Origin: Heterotrichella gracilis
Lineage: Eukaryota > Sar > Xanthophyceae > Tribonematales > Xanthonemataceae
Reading direction: 5' to 3'
Assembly (NCBI GenBank): GCA_032358255.1
Contig: JAULBX010026829.1
Span: forward strand, 62,001-126,000
Length of the DNA: 64,000 nt
Shown here: piece by piece, positions 1 to 10,848 of the stretch
Layout: the number at the start of each line of letters is the position of its first letter
Numbering within the stretch: the stretch's first letter is position 1
Position numbers and translations under genes: made by a program
Notes under the pieces: generated by a model
The model's database searches: none
Seen by the model: only the letters and a program-made list of their open reading frames with translations
What the model was told of the DNA's origin: nothing

Positions 1-2485
1 CGCTGTTCGTCATTGTGCAAAAGTATTGGATGCGTTGGCCCTGCAGCCCAGGTGGTTTGGTTTAGATGAGATTGCCAGTTCCACACCAAATCAAGATTAA
101 ACGCTTTATCTTGGGGATTCACCACTGATTTAGCCGAGCAGGCGAGGTGTTGCAATTGCGTGTGCCTCGGAAGGCATGCCTGCATGCCTTGGTCAAAACC
201 TAGGTCTGATGCGCAACTAAAAGCGTTTTCTTCTTTCTTATTTGAACCAACGATGCAGTATGGCAATAAAATTTGGAGAATTGCATCCCGTGTGTATACT
301 GGCGGTGCCTGCAGGAGCAGAATGCGCTGTAACTTCTAGGCAACGACGCCACAATGCATGCATGCATATGCAACACAGCGTGCAACTGTGACTGCGCAGC
401 ATGCTCGAGCAGGATCTGCCACGGAGAATAAAGACAATGTTTTAAACATGTTGTGCGTTATATTACCTGTGGTAGCTTGTTGTCGAATGATGGGGGTTCC
501 AAGAAGTTGAAGTTACTTGCAACTCGAACGACTGTTGATTGACTGGCCTGAAGATGTTTTCTTCTAGAGCTGTCCTCCTTACTGACAAGGCAACAGTTTG
601 GAGGTTTTCAATTGGACAGTGGCAATTTGGGTGAGGCAAGCTTCTTTGGAAAGAGTGTGACGGGTCTAAGCGTGGCGAAACTGCCCACCGCGCCTTGACA
701 CTCACAGCGCAATGCAACGTCACCGGTATACCTCGTGCAATATTCGTACTGACAACCTAGAATAGTGATGCTCACCGAAGGTATCTGCAAGCTGATGTTG
801 CATCAGGCGCAAGAGCACCCCCATGGGCACACAGTACATGTGCACCTGCAGCGCACACATGTGCACCTGCAGAGCACCACTCATGGACACATGTGCACCT
901 GCAGCGCACCACCCATGGGCACACAGTACTTGTGCACCTGCACCTACAGCCGTGGCCAACGCTTGCTACCATATATGGGTATATCTCATCTTTTCAGAGG
1001 CCATATACTTGTGCAGGCAGTTTAGGAGATGTACAAGCTTTCACATAGCTGGTGCTTTTGCTAAAGCTGCCACAAGCACTCAATCGCCGTGTTGCTGACA
1101 CTGGCAGGGCACTGTTGGCATTACTATTCTGGTCCATGACAGCAGTCACCTCAGCCAGGTTGTGGCACAAACCGAAGTGCACAAACGCTGCCGGACATCC
1201 TTTTGCAGGCTCTACCTGAAGTTACTGTATTCCTATGGACTTTGCATACTTCGAGGTGTTATGCATGGCCATGTGGCCGTGGCCGCAGAGTGCCCCACCT
1301 CACTTTTGCTGAGCTAAGATTGTGCACAGGACAGGGCTGCTCAGCTTAGTTGCTAGAAAACAGCAAGCATCAGCAACCAGATACCATAAACGTGATCGGC
1401 GGTTCTTATAAACCCTAACCTTGTGCGCCCAGGCGTTGCATGGCTCATGCACGTTCCTCGCATGGCTCATGCCTGCTGAAATGTGGTCACCAGCACTAAC
1501 ATGCACTCACTGGACCTATCAGCAGCGTGGTGTGGCTGGTAGCTCCAGTGATGGCAAGAATTGCACAAATAGCTCTCCTACCTGAAGGCCTGCCCACTTG
1601 AGGCGCGCACATGGCAGTGCACAGCCGATTGAGCCGCGCAGAAGGATCCTCTAGAAGCCTACCTCCTGGCCAAAGCAGGAATGAGAAGGCCAATGGCAGG
1701 CCCAGCACCCCCGCCCCCATGCCCACCAAGGTTCCTGGTGGTTACAGTGGTAGGCTGAGGCCTTGGTGCTGTACCAGGGCCCTGCAGGGTCTCGTACAAA
1801 AATCTACAACACTTTTGAAGATTTGATCTGCTTGGCTGTAAAGTACCATTCCCAGCTGTGATCATACGTCATTCGTGATTTTTCAGCGTGGTGATCGTGA
1901 TTCTGCGCGCTTCGAAGCATGGCGAGGCCAAACACGTCGCCTCTCGGCATGCATCACATGGCCACAAAGATCTGCACATGGTGCACTTTTTCAGGCTTTT
2001 ACTGGAGAACGCTGCCCATGTGCTAGTACCACGTGAGCCAAGTGGTCCTGGTGACTAGATTGACGACGTAAGCCTGTGCCCCTGAGACTGCCAAAAAGAG
2101 GGAGAAAAGCTTCGATCGAAGCCAGAATCGAAGCCCCGTTGCTTCGAAAGTTGCTTCACGAGGGTCGACTCTAAAGTTCTACGAAAAGAGGTTGGCACAC
2201 TATTAGGCGACACACCAAGCGTTGGTTAATGTCCACACTGCGTTTCGTTCGCGTAGTTTGCGTTCAGAGAGACATCCGTTTACCCGGGGGTGTTCTAGAA
2301 GCACGGTCTACTGGGCTGTTCCCCCACCCAAGATTGTGTATGGTACCAAGGCGTTGTATCACACCAGCAGCTCCCATCGATGTAGCTAGGGGCCTTCAGC
2401 TATGCGCTGCAGCTTACTCCTACACCCACCAGCTAGTTCCTTCACCAGTCGCCGTGTAAAAGGGGCGCCTTGCGCCTGACATGCC
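1..2485. other. Region without a supported gene
   Basis: I see no coding region with family motifs or consistent splice sites here. The stretch holds a minisatellite at about 812-950, a TGCATGCA palindrome at 355-362 that continues into TATG, and several copies of a short GCTTCGA-type motif near 2108-2150. The last few hundred bases are presumably the promoter and 5' leader of the kinase gene starting at 2486. Confidence 0.6.
812..950. repeat. Minisatellite of CATGTGCACCTGCAG units
   Basis: About four imperfect tandem units combine CATGTGCACCTGCAG with a GCACCAC-CATGG-CACA segment. The repeat is open in several frames on both strands, which explains the Cys/His/Thr-rich open frames across it. 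I do not think it is coding. Confidence 0.75.
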
Positions 2486-5400
2486 ATGGGGCACCTAGGT
2501 ACAACGTCTCCAGCTGGCCACCCAGCGTCTGCCAGATGGGCGGCGTTACTCTTCGCTGTGATCTCGCTGTGCTGCAGCCAAGGGACGCAGTGTTCACCAG
2601 GGCCTGGTTCTGGCTTTGAGCAAGTTCATGTGGTGGCAACCACCAGCGTGGAGTTGGCAGAGGCCATGCGTGGAGCCGCGTCAGATGGAGTGACGAACAT
2701 CTTGATGGGTACGAGGCCTTTTTGTTGTAGTTGTTTCCCCCGCCTGATGGTTCTATGGTGAAACAAGCCAAAGTGTTGGCCTGAACCAGTTGCAAAGGAT
2801 ATGAGTGCATAGCTCTGCGGATTGAATTGCTTTGCAAAGGCATGGAACAACCATGTACCGCTACGCTCCGTATCCAGCAAAGCCGACTGCCTGTGTGATG
2901 TTGGTGCAGGGCCGAGGCTGTCTCTAGATGCTAGCACCTGGCAGCCTGACCGCGACGGCCTCATACGCAAAGGGCAGCGCATCAGTCTGAAAGGTGAGGG
3001 CCTGTGGAGGTACCTTCCCAGCCACACTGCACCTGTTGCGCCTGGAGGTGTTTGCACCCCCTCTACCCCCTCTGGTGGCAAGTTAACAGTAGCAGTGGGT
3101 ACCCACTTGCGGTACTGTGGGCATCGAGGTTTGTGTGAGCGGCAGGAGTCGTGTGTCGACGTCTAGATAACTTTGGGAGAACTTCGATGGATGCCCAATG
3201 GGTCGAATTGGGTCACTTGCAAAAGCGCACGTATACAGGTGTCTTTTCAAAGCGTTTCCACAGAACATGCGTGTAAAGAAGGTTTGGATCGAAGCCGCTA
3301 TGGATCTTGCCAAGATCTTAAGCGGGGAGCACCAAGCGTATGCCATTACTGGCGTCGTAGCATCTTGGAATCCACCGGTTCGAAATGCACGGACTTTGGC
3401 CCGGTTTGTTCCACCGCACTTGACGCACCGCTATCTCTCCAGTACGTTGGCTAGCCAGGTTACCACAACAAAAAAACCTCGTTGTATGTATCTGAGAAGT
3501 ACATTAACGCCTACACAAGCGGTCCTCGAACAGAGAGTTGACAAAACGGATGAAGGTCATCAACACCCTCCACTCTGTTACTGTGTTAACCACCAACCCT
3601 CGCTGCACGCAGGTCAGGAGGCGGGCCCACCCCACGTGCTGGACGTGAACCGCATCCCCGGGGCTTTCGTGGTGGAGGCAGGGGCGGAGCTCAACCTAGT
3701 GGGGGTCGTACTCAGCAACGTCAGCATCCCCAGCGTGGATGCAGACACTGGGCTGCTGTTCACACCCACTGCTGGCTGGCCCTCCATCCTCCCGCTGCCT
3801 GGGGCAAGGGTGAGGACCCCAAAACCCTCAATAGTAACCCACCAAACCCTTAGCAGCTGGGCGGCCCTCTATCCTCCTGTTGCCTGGGGCAAGGGCGAGG
3901 ACCAAAACCCTGAAGTTGAACGCACAAACCCTTAGCAGCTGTGCGGCCCTCCATCCGTTGCCTGGTGAACAATATGCCCTTGGAGTCCTACACGCAACCC
4001 TAAACCCTAAACCTCACCCCATCTGTCCATCTTGCCTGATTGACGCAAGGCCTAGTGCCCCAGTCCCCTCCCTTTGCGTTCCCACATACCTCATCCTCCT
4101 CCCCACCTTGGCGCACAGCTGGCGGTAAACCACTCCACTGTGGAGTGCTGTGGGGACTACTGCCCCACCGACGCCAACCACTCCTCCATTGGTGCGCCCC
4201 CATCCCCCCGCGCCAAGGCATCCAGCAATGCCAGCACCCTCCAAGGGTCCAGCCCCCCGATCAGCACCGACAGCTGGGTCACAGTGCAGCTGTCCCTCAC
4301 CACAACCTCGTCGGCAGGTAGGGTGTACGGTTCAGGGTTCAGGGTTTAGGGTTTACCAGTGTACCAACCCTGGCGTGAGGGGTGGAGGTCTACCACTGCT
4401 CCAGAGTGCAGTGATATGCTTCCCTTATTCAACACCATCGATTGACACTTCCATTTACCTTTGTGCGCCATCCCACCTGCAGTCGGCGAGGTGTACTACC
4501 TGCTCCAGAACGCAAGCTTCACATGCCCACAGCCCCCACCCACCACCAAAGCCCCCACTGCCTCAACCACCCGGGCCGCCACCTATGCCACCCCCACCCC
4601 CGCCTACGAGTGCCCCACCGGGGTCTCCACAGCCGCCCTGGTGGGTGCAGTGGTGGGTGCGGCGCTGGCAGGGGGCCTGGCCACCGCCGCTGCTGCGGCC
4701 CTCTGGCTGCGGCACAGGGAGGGGCCCCAAGGGGAGGATGGCAAGGGGGGGGGAATTTCCTCCCCTCTCATGGGCGCTCCCTGCCGCCACAGCACCGAAA
4801 GTGCACCTGGCAAGCTTGAGTCATCACCGTGCGCGGCAGCTGAACCCTCCCTTGTACCCGCCCCCCCCTCCCCCCTTGCCAGCGCCTTCGCAGCAGCTGC
4901 AGCCGCATCCCCACCCCCCGAGAAGCCCACCGGCACCCACACCCTCATGGACCGCCTGGCCCGCACCTCAATGCGCCACCTGCTGCGGGGTGGGTCGCTG
5001 CCCGCCGCGGCGCCCGCAGGGGGCGCGGAGGGCCCCTTCCATGATTTGCTGCTGCCCCCCTCTGAGAAGCGGTCCCTGGCTGTGCTGCGCGCGCTGCAGG
5101 CCCCCATTGAGGATCTGGACATCGGGCCGGTGATGCTGGGGCGGGGCGCGTTTGGCACCGTGTACAAAGGTGGGTTGGGGTTGGGTTTAGGGTGTAGAGT
5201 AGGGCGGGCACAAGGACCGCGAGGGGTTGTCAAGGCATACCATACATGGCAATGGATGCATAATTGGGAGCAGCATATCCAAAACCACATCCACACACCT
5301 ACCCTGGTGCGCGGTAGCCTCACCACCTCCAAAGCCCCAAAGCCCTTGCGGATTATGCAAGCTGCGCTGGGAGCGCACCCCTTAACCCTGTGTACCCTGT

Positions 5401-8400
5401 GCCCTAAGCCCATAACCCTGTGCAATAAACCCTTAACCCTGTGCAATAAACCCGTAACCCTGATCAGGTGCTCTGTGAGAGCACCCTGGCTGTGCCCTGA
5501 CCCCGTGTACCCCTGTGTCCCGGCCTTGACATCTCCCCCCTAAACCCTAATCCCAAACCCTAAACCATGTGCCACGTGCAGCGCGGTGGAAGGACGTGAC
5601 TTGACATCGCCCCCCTAAACCCTAATTCTGAACCCTAACCCTAACCCATGTGCCACGTGCAGCTCGGTGGAAGGGCGTGGCGGTGGCTGTGAAGATCATT
5701 GACACCGCCTCCCTAAACCCTAATCCTAAACCCTACCCCATGTGCCACGTGCAGCTCGGTGGAAGGGCGTGACTGTGGCTGTGAAGATCATTGACCACCG
5801 CACATCAAAGCTGCGGGCGGTGGGGCGGGAGTGCGCACTCAGCACCACACTGGCCCATCCAAACATTGTCACCACTTTCCAGGTGCGTACACCACCACAT
5901 GGTGTAATTCCTCCAACAGTTGATTGAGCCTAGGCTGGCTCCCCCTCGAATGGAAAAAATCCCTGTAATTTCCTGTGTCAACACTGTTTAGGGTATTAGG
6001 TACGGTTTAGGGTGCATCGTTGAATGCAATTCCCATTCGTATTATTTCTTGTACTGATCTACTTACATGCGTTCCAGCGATGCAGCCAGATTATCTTGTA
6101 CAAACTTAGAGTCTAATCCGATCAAATCTATCTGATTATGTATCATCTCCCCCTCGTAGGTGTGCACTGCAGAGGACCCTGAGGTGCATGGAGGGGGGGC
6201 ACTGGAGGCACAAGGGGAGGTGTTTGGGTCAATCGCAACGGGAGGTGGGTGGTCCGGTGGGCATGGGTATGGGTGGGTTAAGTGGTGGGACTGAGGCAAT
6301 GCGGATGTTGTAATGGTGTGGTGGGTGGGGCTGTGGTGGTGTGCATGTGGCGGCCGCCTGCCCCCCACCTTCTGTGATGTTGGGGTCCCTGTCGTGTTTG
6401 CACCTGGCCTTGTTGTGGGTTGCGCGCTGGCCAAGAATAAAAATGTGGCCCTGATTGATGCACAATTGGGCACATTTGCGCCCACGTCCTACTGACCTGG
6501 CGGATCCCCCCCTGTGCACCCCCCCCTGCAGCCACATAACCACACCCCAGACTGCCTTCTGTTCCACCCTAACCCAAACCCTAAACCACGCAAGCTAACC
6601 CCTCCCCTTTACCCCCCTTGCAGCCACGCCCCTGGGGCCCCTGGCGCAGATGCTGTTTGAGGAGCGCCGCGCACGGGCCGCCAGCATGCCGGAGACCACC
6701 TCATCCCACCTTAAGGCAGACATGCAGCACCAGTACGGGCTCCGCGCGGCAGGCGCATGCCAAACCATAAACGCGCAGCAAACCCTAAACTTGCAGCAAA
6801 CCCCACCGACGCAGCAAACCCTGGTCAGGCAGCAAGCCAGCCCGGTGGAATCGCAGCCGGGCGGGGAACCCTCCGCTGGGGAAAGCGGCGCAGGGACGTC
6901 GCCGGAACCCTACAGTAGGGTAAACAGCGTCAACCAGCCGCCGACCCCCTCAACAGGCCTGCCCCAGCGCCGCCGGTATGTAGCGATAAAATACACAAAA
7001 CTACGAGTGCTTTTCATGCATGCAGCTATTAATACATGTACAGTGAGCAGTCAACAACAAATTGGTTTGCCTGTAATCCATTTTTTTTTCTGCACCTGTT
7101 ATTGTTATTGTGCATTTCTGTGTGTCAGTGCAGTCACTGTACAATATTTTGACATGTGGCTGATGCCTTTTTTTCCTTTCCATTTACCCTGCAGGCGCCT
7201 GTCCCCATTCAACTCCCTGGCCTCTGATGCGTCCCTGGGATCCAGCTTCGACGGCTGGGGAGGCAGCGTGGCATCCCGGGGACCCAGCATAGACACCCCC
7301 CACCTCACCGCCCAGCAGTGGCTGGGGGCATCCGCTGCCGCCGCCGGCGCCGGTGGCGGCGGCGCCATGTTTCAAGCCGCCGCTGCTGCTGGTGGTGGTG
7401 ACGCTGCCATGCTTCAAGCCGCGGGTGGTGGGGATGGTACTGCCGCCGCCGCTGCTGCTGCTGTTGAGTTCAAGGCCTCGCTGTCCCGGAGGCGCTGCTC
7501 TGGGGATGGGGGGGTGCTGGAGCGGGTTGTGAGTGGGCAGGTGGCGGTGTTGGATGGCGGCGGGCTGGGCCCATCGCTGCCTGAGGTGCCCCGCCAGGGG
7601 GGCATCAGCGACTACACGCAGGAGCTGTACAGCCAGGTAAGGGTTTCCGGGACAGGTTTAGGGATTTGGGGTTTGGACTGTACAGCCAGGTAAACCCATA
7701 AGGGTGAAGACTTGCTTCTCTCCCCAAAGGTGATGGCAGCAGACACTCATGCCATGCCTCCCTATGCCCAGGCATGCTCCCTTCCATGCCCCCCCACAGG
7801 TGCCTCAGTCATGCATTTATTTGGTTTCATTGTACCTAAACCCTAAAACCTCCCCGTTGCCCCCGCAGATGCTAGAGAAGCACTCCTCGGTGCTGGACAG
7901 CATCCAGAGCAGCACCAAGCCCTGCCAGGGCCCCCCCGTGCAAACCCTCCTCTACCCTCCCCCCTCCTTCTCCCGAGAGAGCAGCGCCACCACCACCGAC
8001 ACCACCCCCAACTCCTTGGCCAGCTCCTTCAATAGGGGCGACTCGCTCAAGATCGGTGGCAGCATCCTCAAGGGTTTCGGCTCCTCCAAAAGCTCTCAAG
8101 GTAGGGTTTAGGGGTTTAGGTTTGGGGTTCTTGAAGGGTTTCTTGATTGGCAGTAATGCAAGGTAGGCTGTATTGCTGCAGGCCATGTAAACCAACCAAC
8201 TGCCTAGCTACATTTTACTACCCCAACTAAAGAAGCGTTTGATTGTATTGCCCCAATTTGAACAGCACCTGCTTATCAATTATTTCGCCCTCTTTTGCTC
8301 CAGGTTCCTTCAAGGGCCGAGGCTCCCTCAAGGCCACCGACTCCTTCAACGGGAGGCAGGTCTCCTTCGATTTGCAGCTGCCTGCTGGGGATCCCAGTGT

Positions 8401-10848
8401 GCTCATGGATCCCCGGGCCAACGACCAGGTGTTCCTGCCGTCCCAAAAGAGCCTGACCATCATCAGGGGGGAGATTGAGCGAGGTGGGTTGGCACCATGT
8501 GATCATCCATATGATCGTTCATGTGATCGTCATGCCTGTCATCAGGCGCACATGTGACCATCATCAAGGGAGGGATCGAGCGAGGTGGGTGGCAAGCAAT
8601 CCGTCAAGAGCCACAGCCCTGATCCACACCACGCAGGCCACAGCAATATTCCCTGGCGTTCTCACCTAACCGGGGGCCCCAACCTCCACACCGACAGGTC
8701 ACTGGATCATGCTCACATCATGGTGCCACCCGCCACCCTGTCCCAACGCTCACCCAACCCTCCCCACTGCACCCAGGCCACAAGATCATGCCCGACATCC
8801 CATGCTATCCCACTCCTTATTCTTAACCCTTATCCTAACCCTGCCTCTTACCCTACCCTGCAGGCCACAAGATCATGCCCAACATCCCATGATACCCTAA
8901 TCCCTAGTCTTAATCCTAACCCTTACCCTACGCCTTACCCTACCCTGCAGGCCACAAGATCATGCCCGACATCATGTTCAACCAGTGCTCGCTGGACGAC
9001 GGCCAGGCCATCAGCGACATATGCCACGAGCTGGAGCAGCTAAAGTCACTCAAGACGTGGATGGTGAGGAGCTTGCCTTGTCGCATGCACCTGCTTCAAC
9101 ACGTCCAGGGTTTAGGGCTTAGGGTTCAGGGTTTCCTCATCTCCTGCACGTGCTTCGACGTATTCAGGGTTTAGGGTCTAAAGATTAGGGTTAATGTCTT
9201 CCTCGTCTCTACAGTTGTTGCAACATAAGGGCTCATGTATCTGCATTCCGTTCGTTCCATTGTTGATGTTTGTGTTTCTAAGCTGATTGGTTTCATTTAT
9301 TGATGTATCTTGGGTCCACAGGTCATGGAGTTCTGCGACGGAGGTACCTTGGACACTGTCCTGGAGTCGGGCAAGCTGAGGGACAAAGAGGGCAACACGC
9401 ACTGGGTAGGGCTCAAACCCTAACAAAACACCCTGGTTTTTGCCCATTCCAATCTTCACCCCGTCTATTTGCGCAAGCAATTATACACCACATTACTGAT
9501 TTGGGGCCCTTGCCTCGCTCACTTGTGCACCTCAAGATGTACACACAGTTTCTGGGTTACACACCCCCTCCCCCTCCCCTCTTTACGCTCAAAGGTATAT
9601 AAACACATTGCTGATGGCCCCCTACCCCCCTGCGTTGCTGATTTGCACTCCCTCCCCCCATGCAGCTCAAGGTGTACACCACACTGCTGGACATTGCGTG
9701 GGGCCTGGAGTACCTCCACAGCAGGGGCATAATCCACGGGGACCTCAAGTGCGCAAATGTGCTCCTCAAATCCACCGCCAGCGATGTGCGGCGCTTCCAA
9801 TGCAAGCTGGCGGACTTTGGGCTGTCGCGCATTTTGGGCAAGGGCGCGGGGCACATTTCCACGCGTACCGTGGGCACCCTGTCAAATACCGCCCCTGAGA
9901 TGATGAAGGAGCAGCGCATGTCCATGGCGGTGGATGTGTACGCGATGGCGCTGCTGAGTGAGTCCAAATCAGCTCTCTAGACAAGTGAATCCAGCGTTTG
10001 GCTATTTGTGCACTGCGGCACCTCCCATTCACGACTTTCACGCATTTACTCTTTCAACATGTGTCACCTCCCATGGGTTAAATCAGTACCGTATCGTTGG
10101 CTATTTTGTGAAAGTACCCCTGTTGTCCCTGCCGCAGTGTGGTAGGTTTTGACTGGCAAGCGCCCCTTGGCGACCTGCTGCGGACATTCTCATCTACTTA
10201 CTGAATGTCATCAGATTGGCCATTGTCCTAATCACCCCTCCGTTCCCTGCTGCAGTGTTGGAGGTGTCTACCGGCAAGAAGCCCTTTGGCGACATGTTTG
10301 TGGGCGACATCTTCCAGCAGGTGGCAATCAACGACTACCGACCAGCCATACCAGACAACTTCCACCCAGCCCTGAGGGACCTCATCACGGCGTGTTGGGA
10401 CGCAAACCCAGACAAAAGGTGGGTGCAGGCGCTGAACCCTAAACCCTAGCTGCAAACCCTAAACCCTAGCCTCAAGGGACCTCATCACCGCGTGCTGGGA
10501 CGCAAACCCAGACAAAAGCTGGGCGCAGGCGCTGAACCCTAAACCCTATTGCCTCAAATCCTAATCCCTAGCGCTAGGGACCTCATCACCGCGTGCTGGG
10601 ACGCAAACCCAGACAAAAGGTGGGTGCAGGATGCTGCGCTAATGGGGGCCCTAAAATCTGGACTGTGACCAATGCCTTTGTACTCTCTGTGTGTTGCGCC
10701 GCAGGCCCGCCGCTGCAGCCATCGTGAGCGTGCTAAACCCTAAACCCTCGGTGTGTTCTGCTGCAGGCCCGCCGCTGCAGAGATCGTGAGTGTGCTCCAG
10801 GGCCTGGTCCACCTCTCCAGGGAGCAGCATGCCAAGGCCAGGGCATGA
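2486..10848 (+). CDS. Receptor-like Ser/Thr protein kinase, TKL type (tandem copy 1, predicted active)
   Basis: Predicted exons: 2486-2708, 2910-2993, 3613-3809, 4119-4317, 4483-5169, 5755-5882, 6160-6244, 6624-6975, 7195-7636, 7869-8100, 8304-8483, 8951-9063, 9322-9405, 9666-9957, 10256-10418, 10767-10848 (phases agree; about 1180 aa). It should be a plasma-membrane kinase that senses an outside signal. Order: signal peptide (hydrophobic run WAALLFAVISLCC), extracellular part of about 250 aa with no known fold, Pro/Thr-rich stalk, one membrane helix (about 283-309), then the kinase domain. Visible kinase motifs are the Gly loop GRGAFGTVY (to about 463), VAVK lysine (about 474), alpha-C Glu (about 489), catalytic loop HGDLKCANV with Asp about 1028, DFG (about 1052) and APE (about 1080). 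The loop reads HGD instead of HRD, so it is a non-RD kinase. An insert of about 468 aa separates alpha-C/beta-4 from the hinge VMEFCDGG. The exon at 6160-6244 is the least certain. Ligand and substrates are unknown. Confidence 0.85.
3783..3968 (+). repeat. Exon-edge duplication after kinase-1 exon 3
   Basis: The last bases of the exon (GCTGGCTGGCCCTCCATCCTC through CCTGGGGCAAGG) recur at about 3858-3896 and 3945-3968, each after a CCAAACCCTTAGCAG-type segment. The copies lie in the intron and degrade with distance. Confidence 0.75.
5566..5775 (+). repeat. Three copies of a 3' splice site plus exon start (kinase-1 exon 6)
   Basis: The unit TGTGCCACGTGCAG followed by CTCGGTGGAAGGGCGTG appears at about 5568, 5648 and 5741, with CCCTAAACCCTAA-type heptamers between copies. 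The third copy joins the downstream frame and carries the ATP-binding lysine codon. The middle copy extends through the same lysine region, so it is a strong decoy acceptor. Confidence 0.85.
6776..6835 (+). repeat. Telomere-like heptamers inside a coding exon
   Basis: Within exon 6624-6975 the sequence runs through four imperfect units of CAGCAAACCCTAAAC type. They encode Gln-Gln-Thr-Leu/Pro repeats (…AQQTLNLQQTPPTQQTL…). The frame is open through the whole exon and matches the phases of both neighbours, so the heptamers are translated if this exon is used. Confidence 0.7.
8461..8975 (+). repeat. Donor and acceptor duplications around the kinase-1 exon 11/12 intron
   Basis: The exon-11 end (ATCATCAGGGGGGAGATTGAGCGAG then GTGGGT) recurs at about 8559-8590. 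The exon-12 start (CCTGCAG then GCCACAAGATCATGCCCGACATC) recurs at about 8773 and 8868 ahead of the used copy at 8951. CCTAACCCT-type heptamers fill the gaps. One intron therefore has at least two donor-like and three acceptor-like sites. Confidence 0.8.
10377..10800 (+). repeat. Tandem copies of kinase-1 exon 15 end and exon 16 start
   Basis: The exon-15 end (CTCATCACGGCGTGTTGGGACGC through GACAAAAG then GTGGGTGCAGG) occurs at about 10381, 10479 and 10579. The exon-16 start (CTGCAG/GCCGCAG then GCCCGCCGCTGCAG) occurs at about 10698 and 10760. Heptamers CCCTAAACCCTA lie between the copies. The first donor and the last acceptor give an open frame to the stop at 10846-10848. Confidence 0.85.

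Noticed and set aside
812-950. Cys/His-rich open frames on both strands
   Set aside because: They arise from the minisatellite unit, which lacks stops in several frames.
3880-4050. Subtelomeric position inferred from abundant CCCTAAA
   Set aside because: The heptamers are short, scattered over the whole 64 kb and tied to introns, with no long terminal array; they are interstitial.
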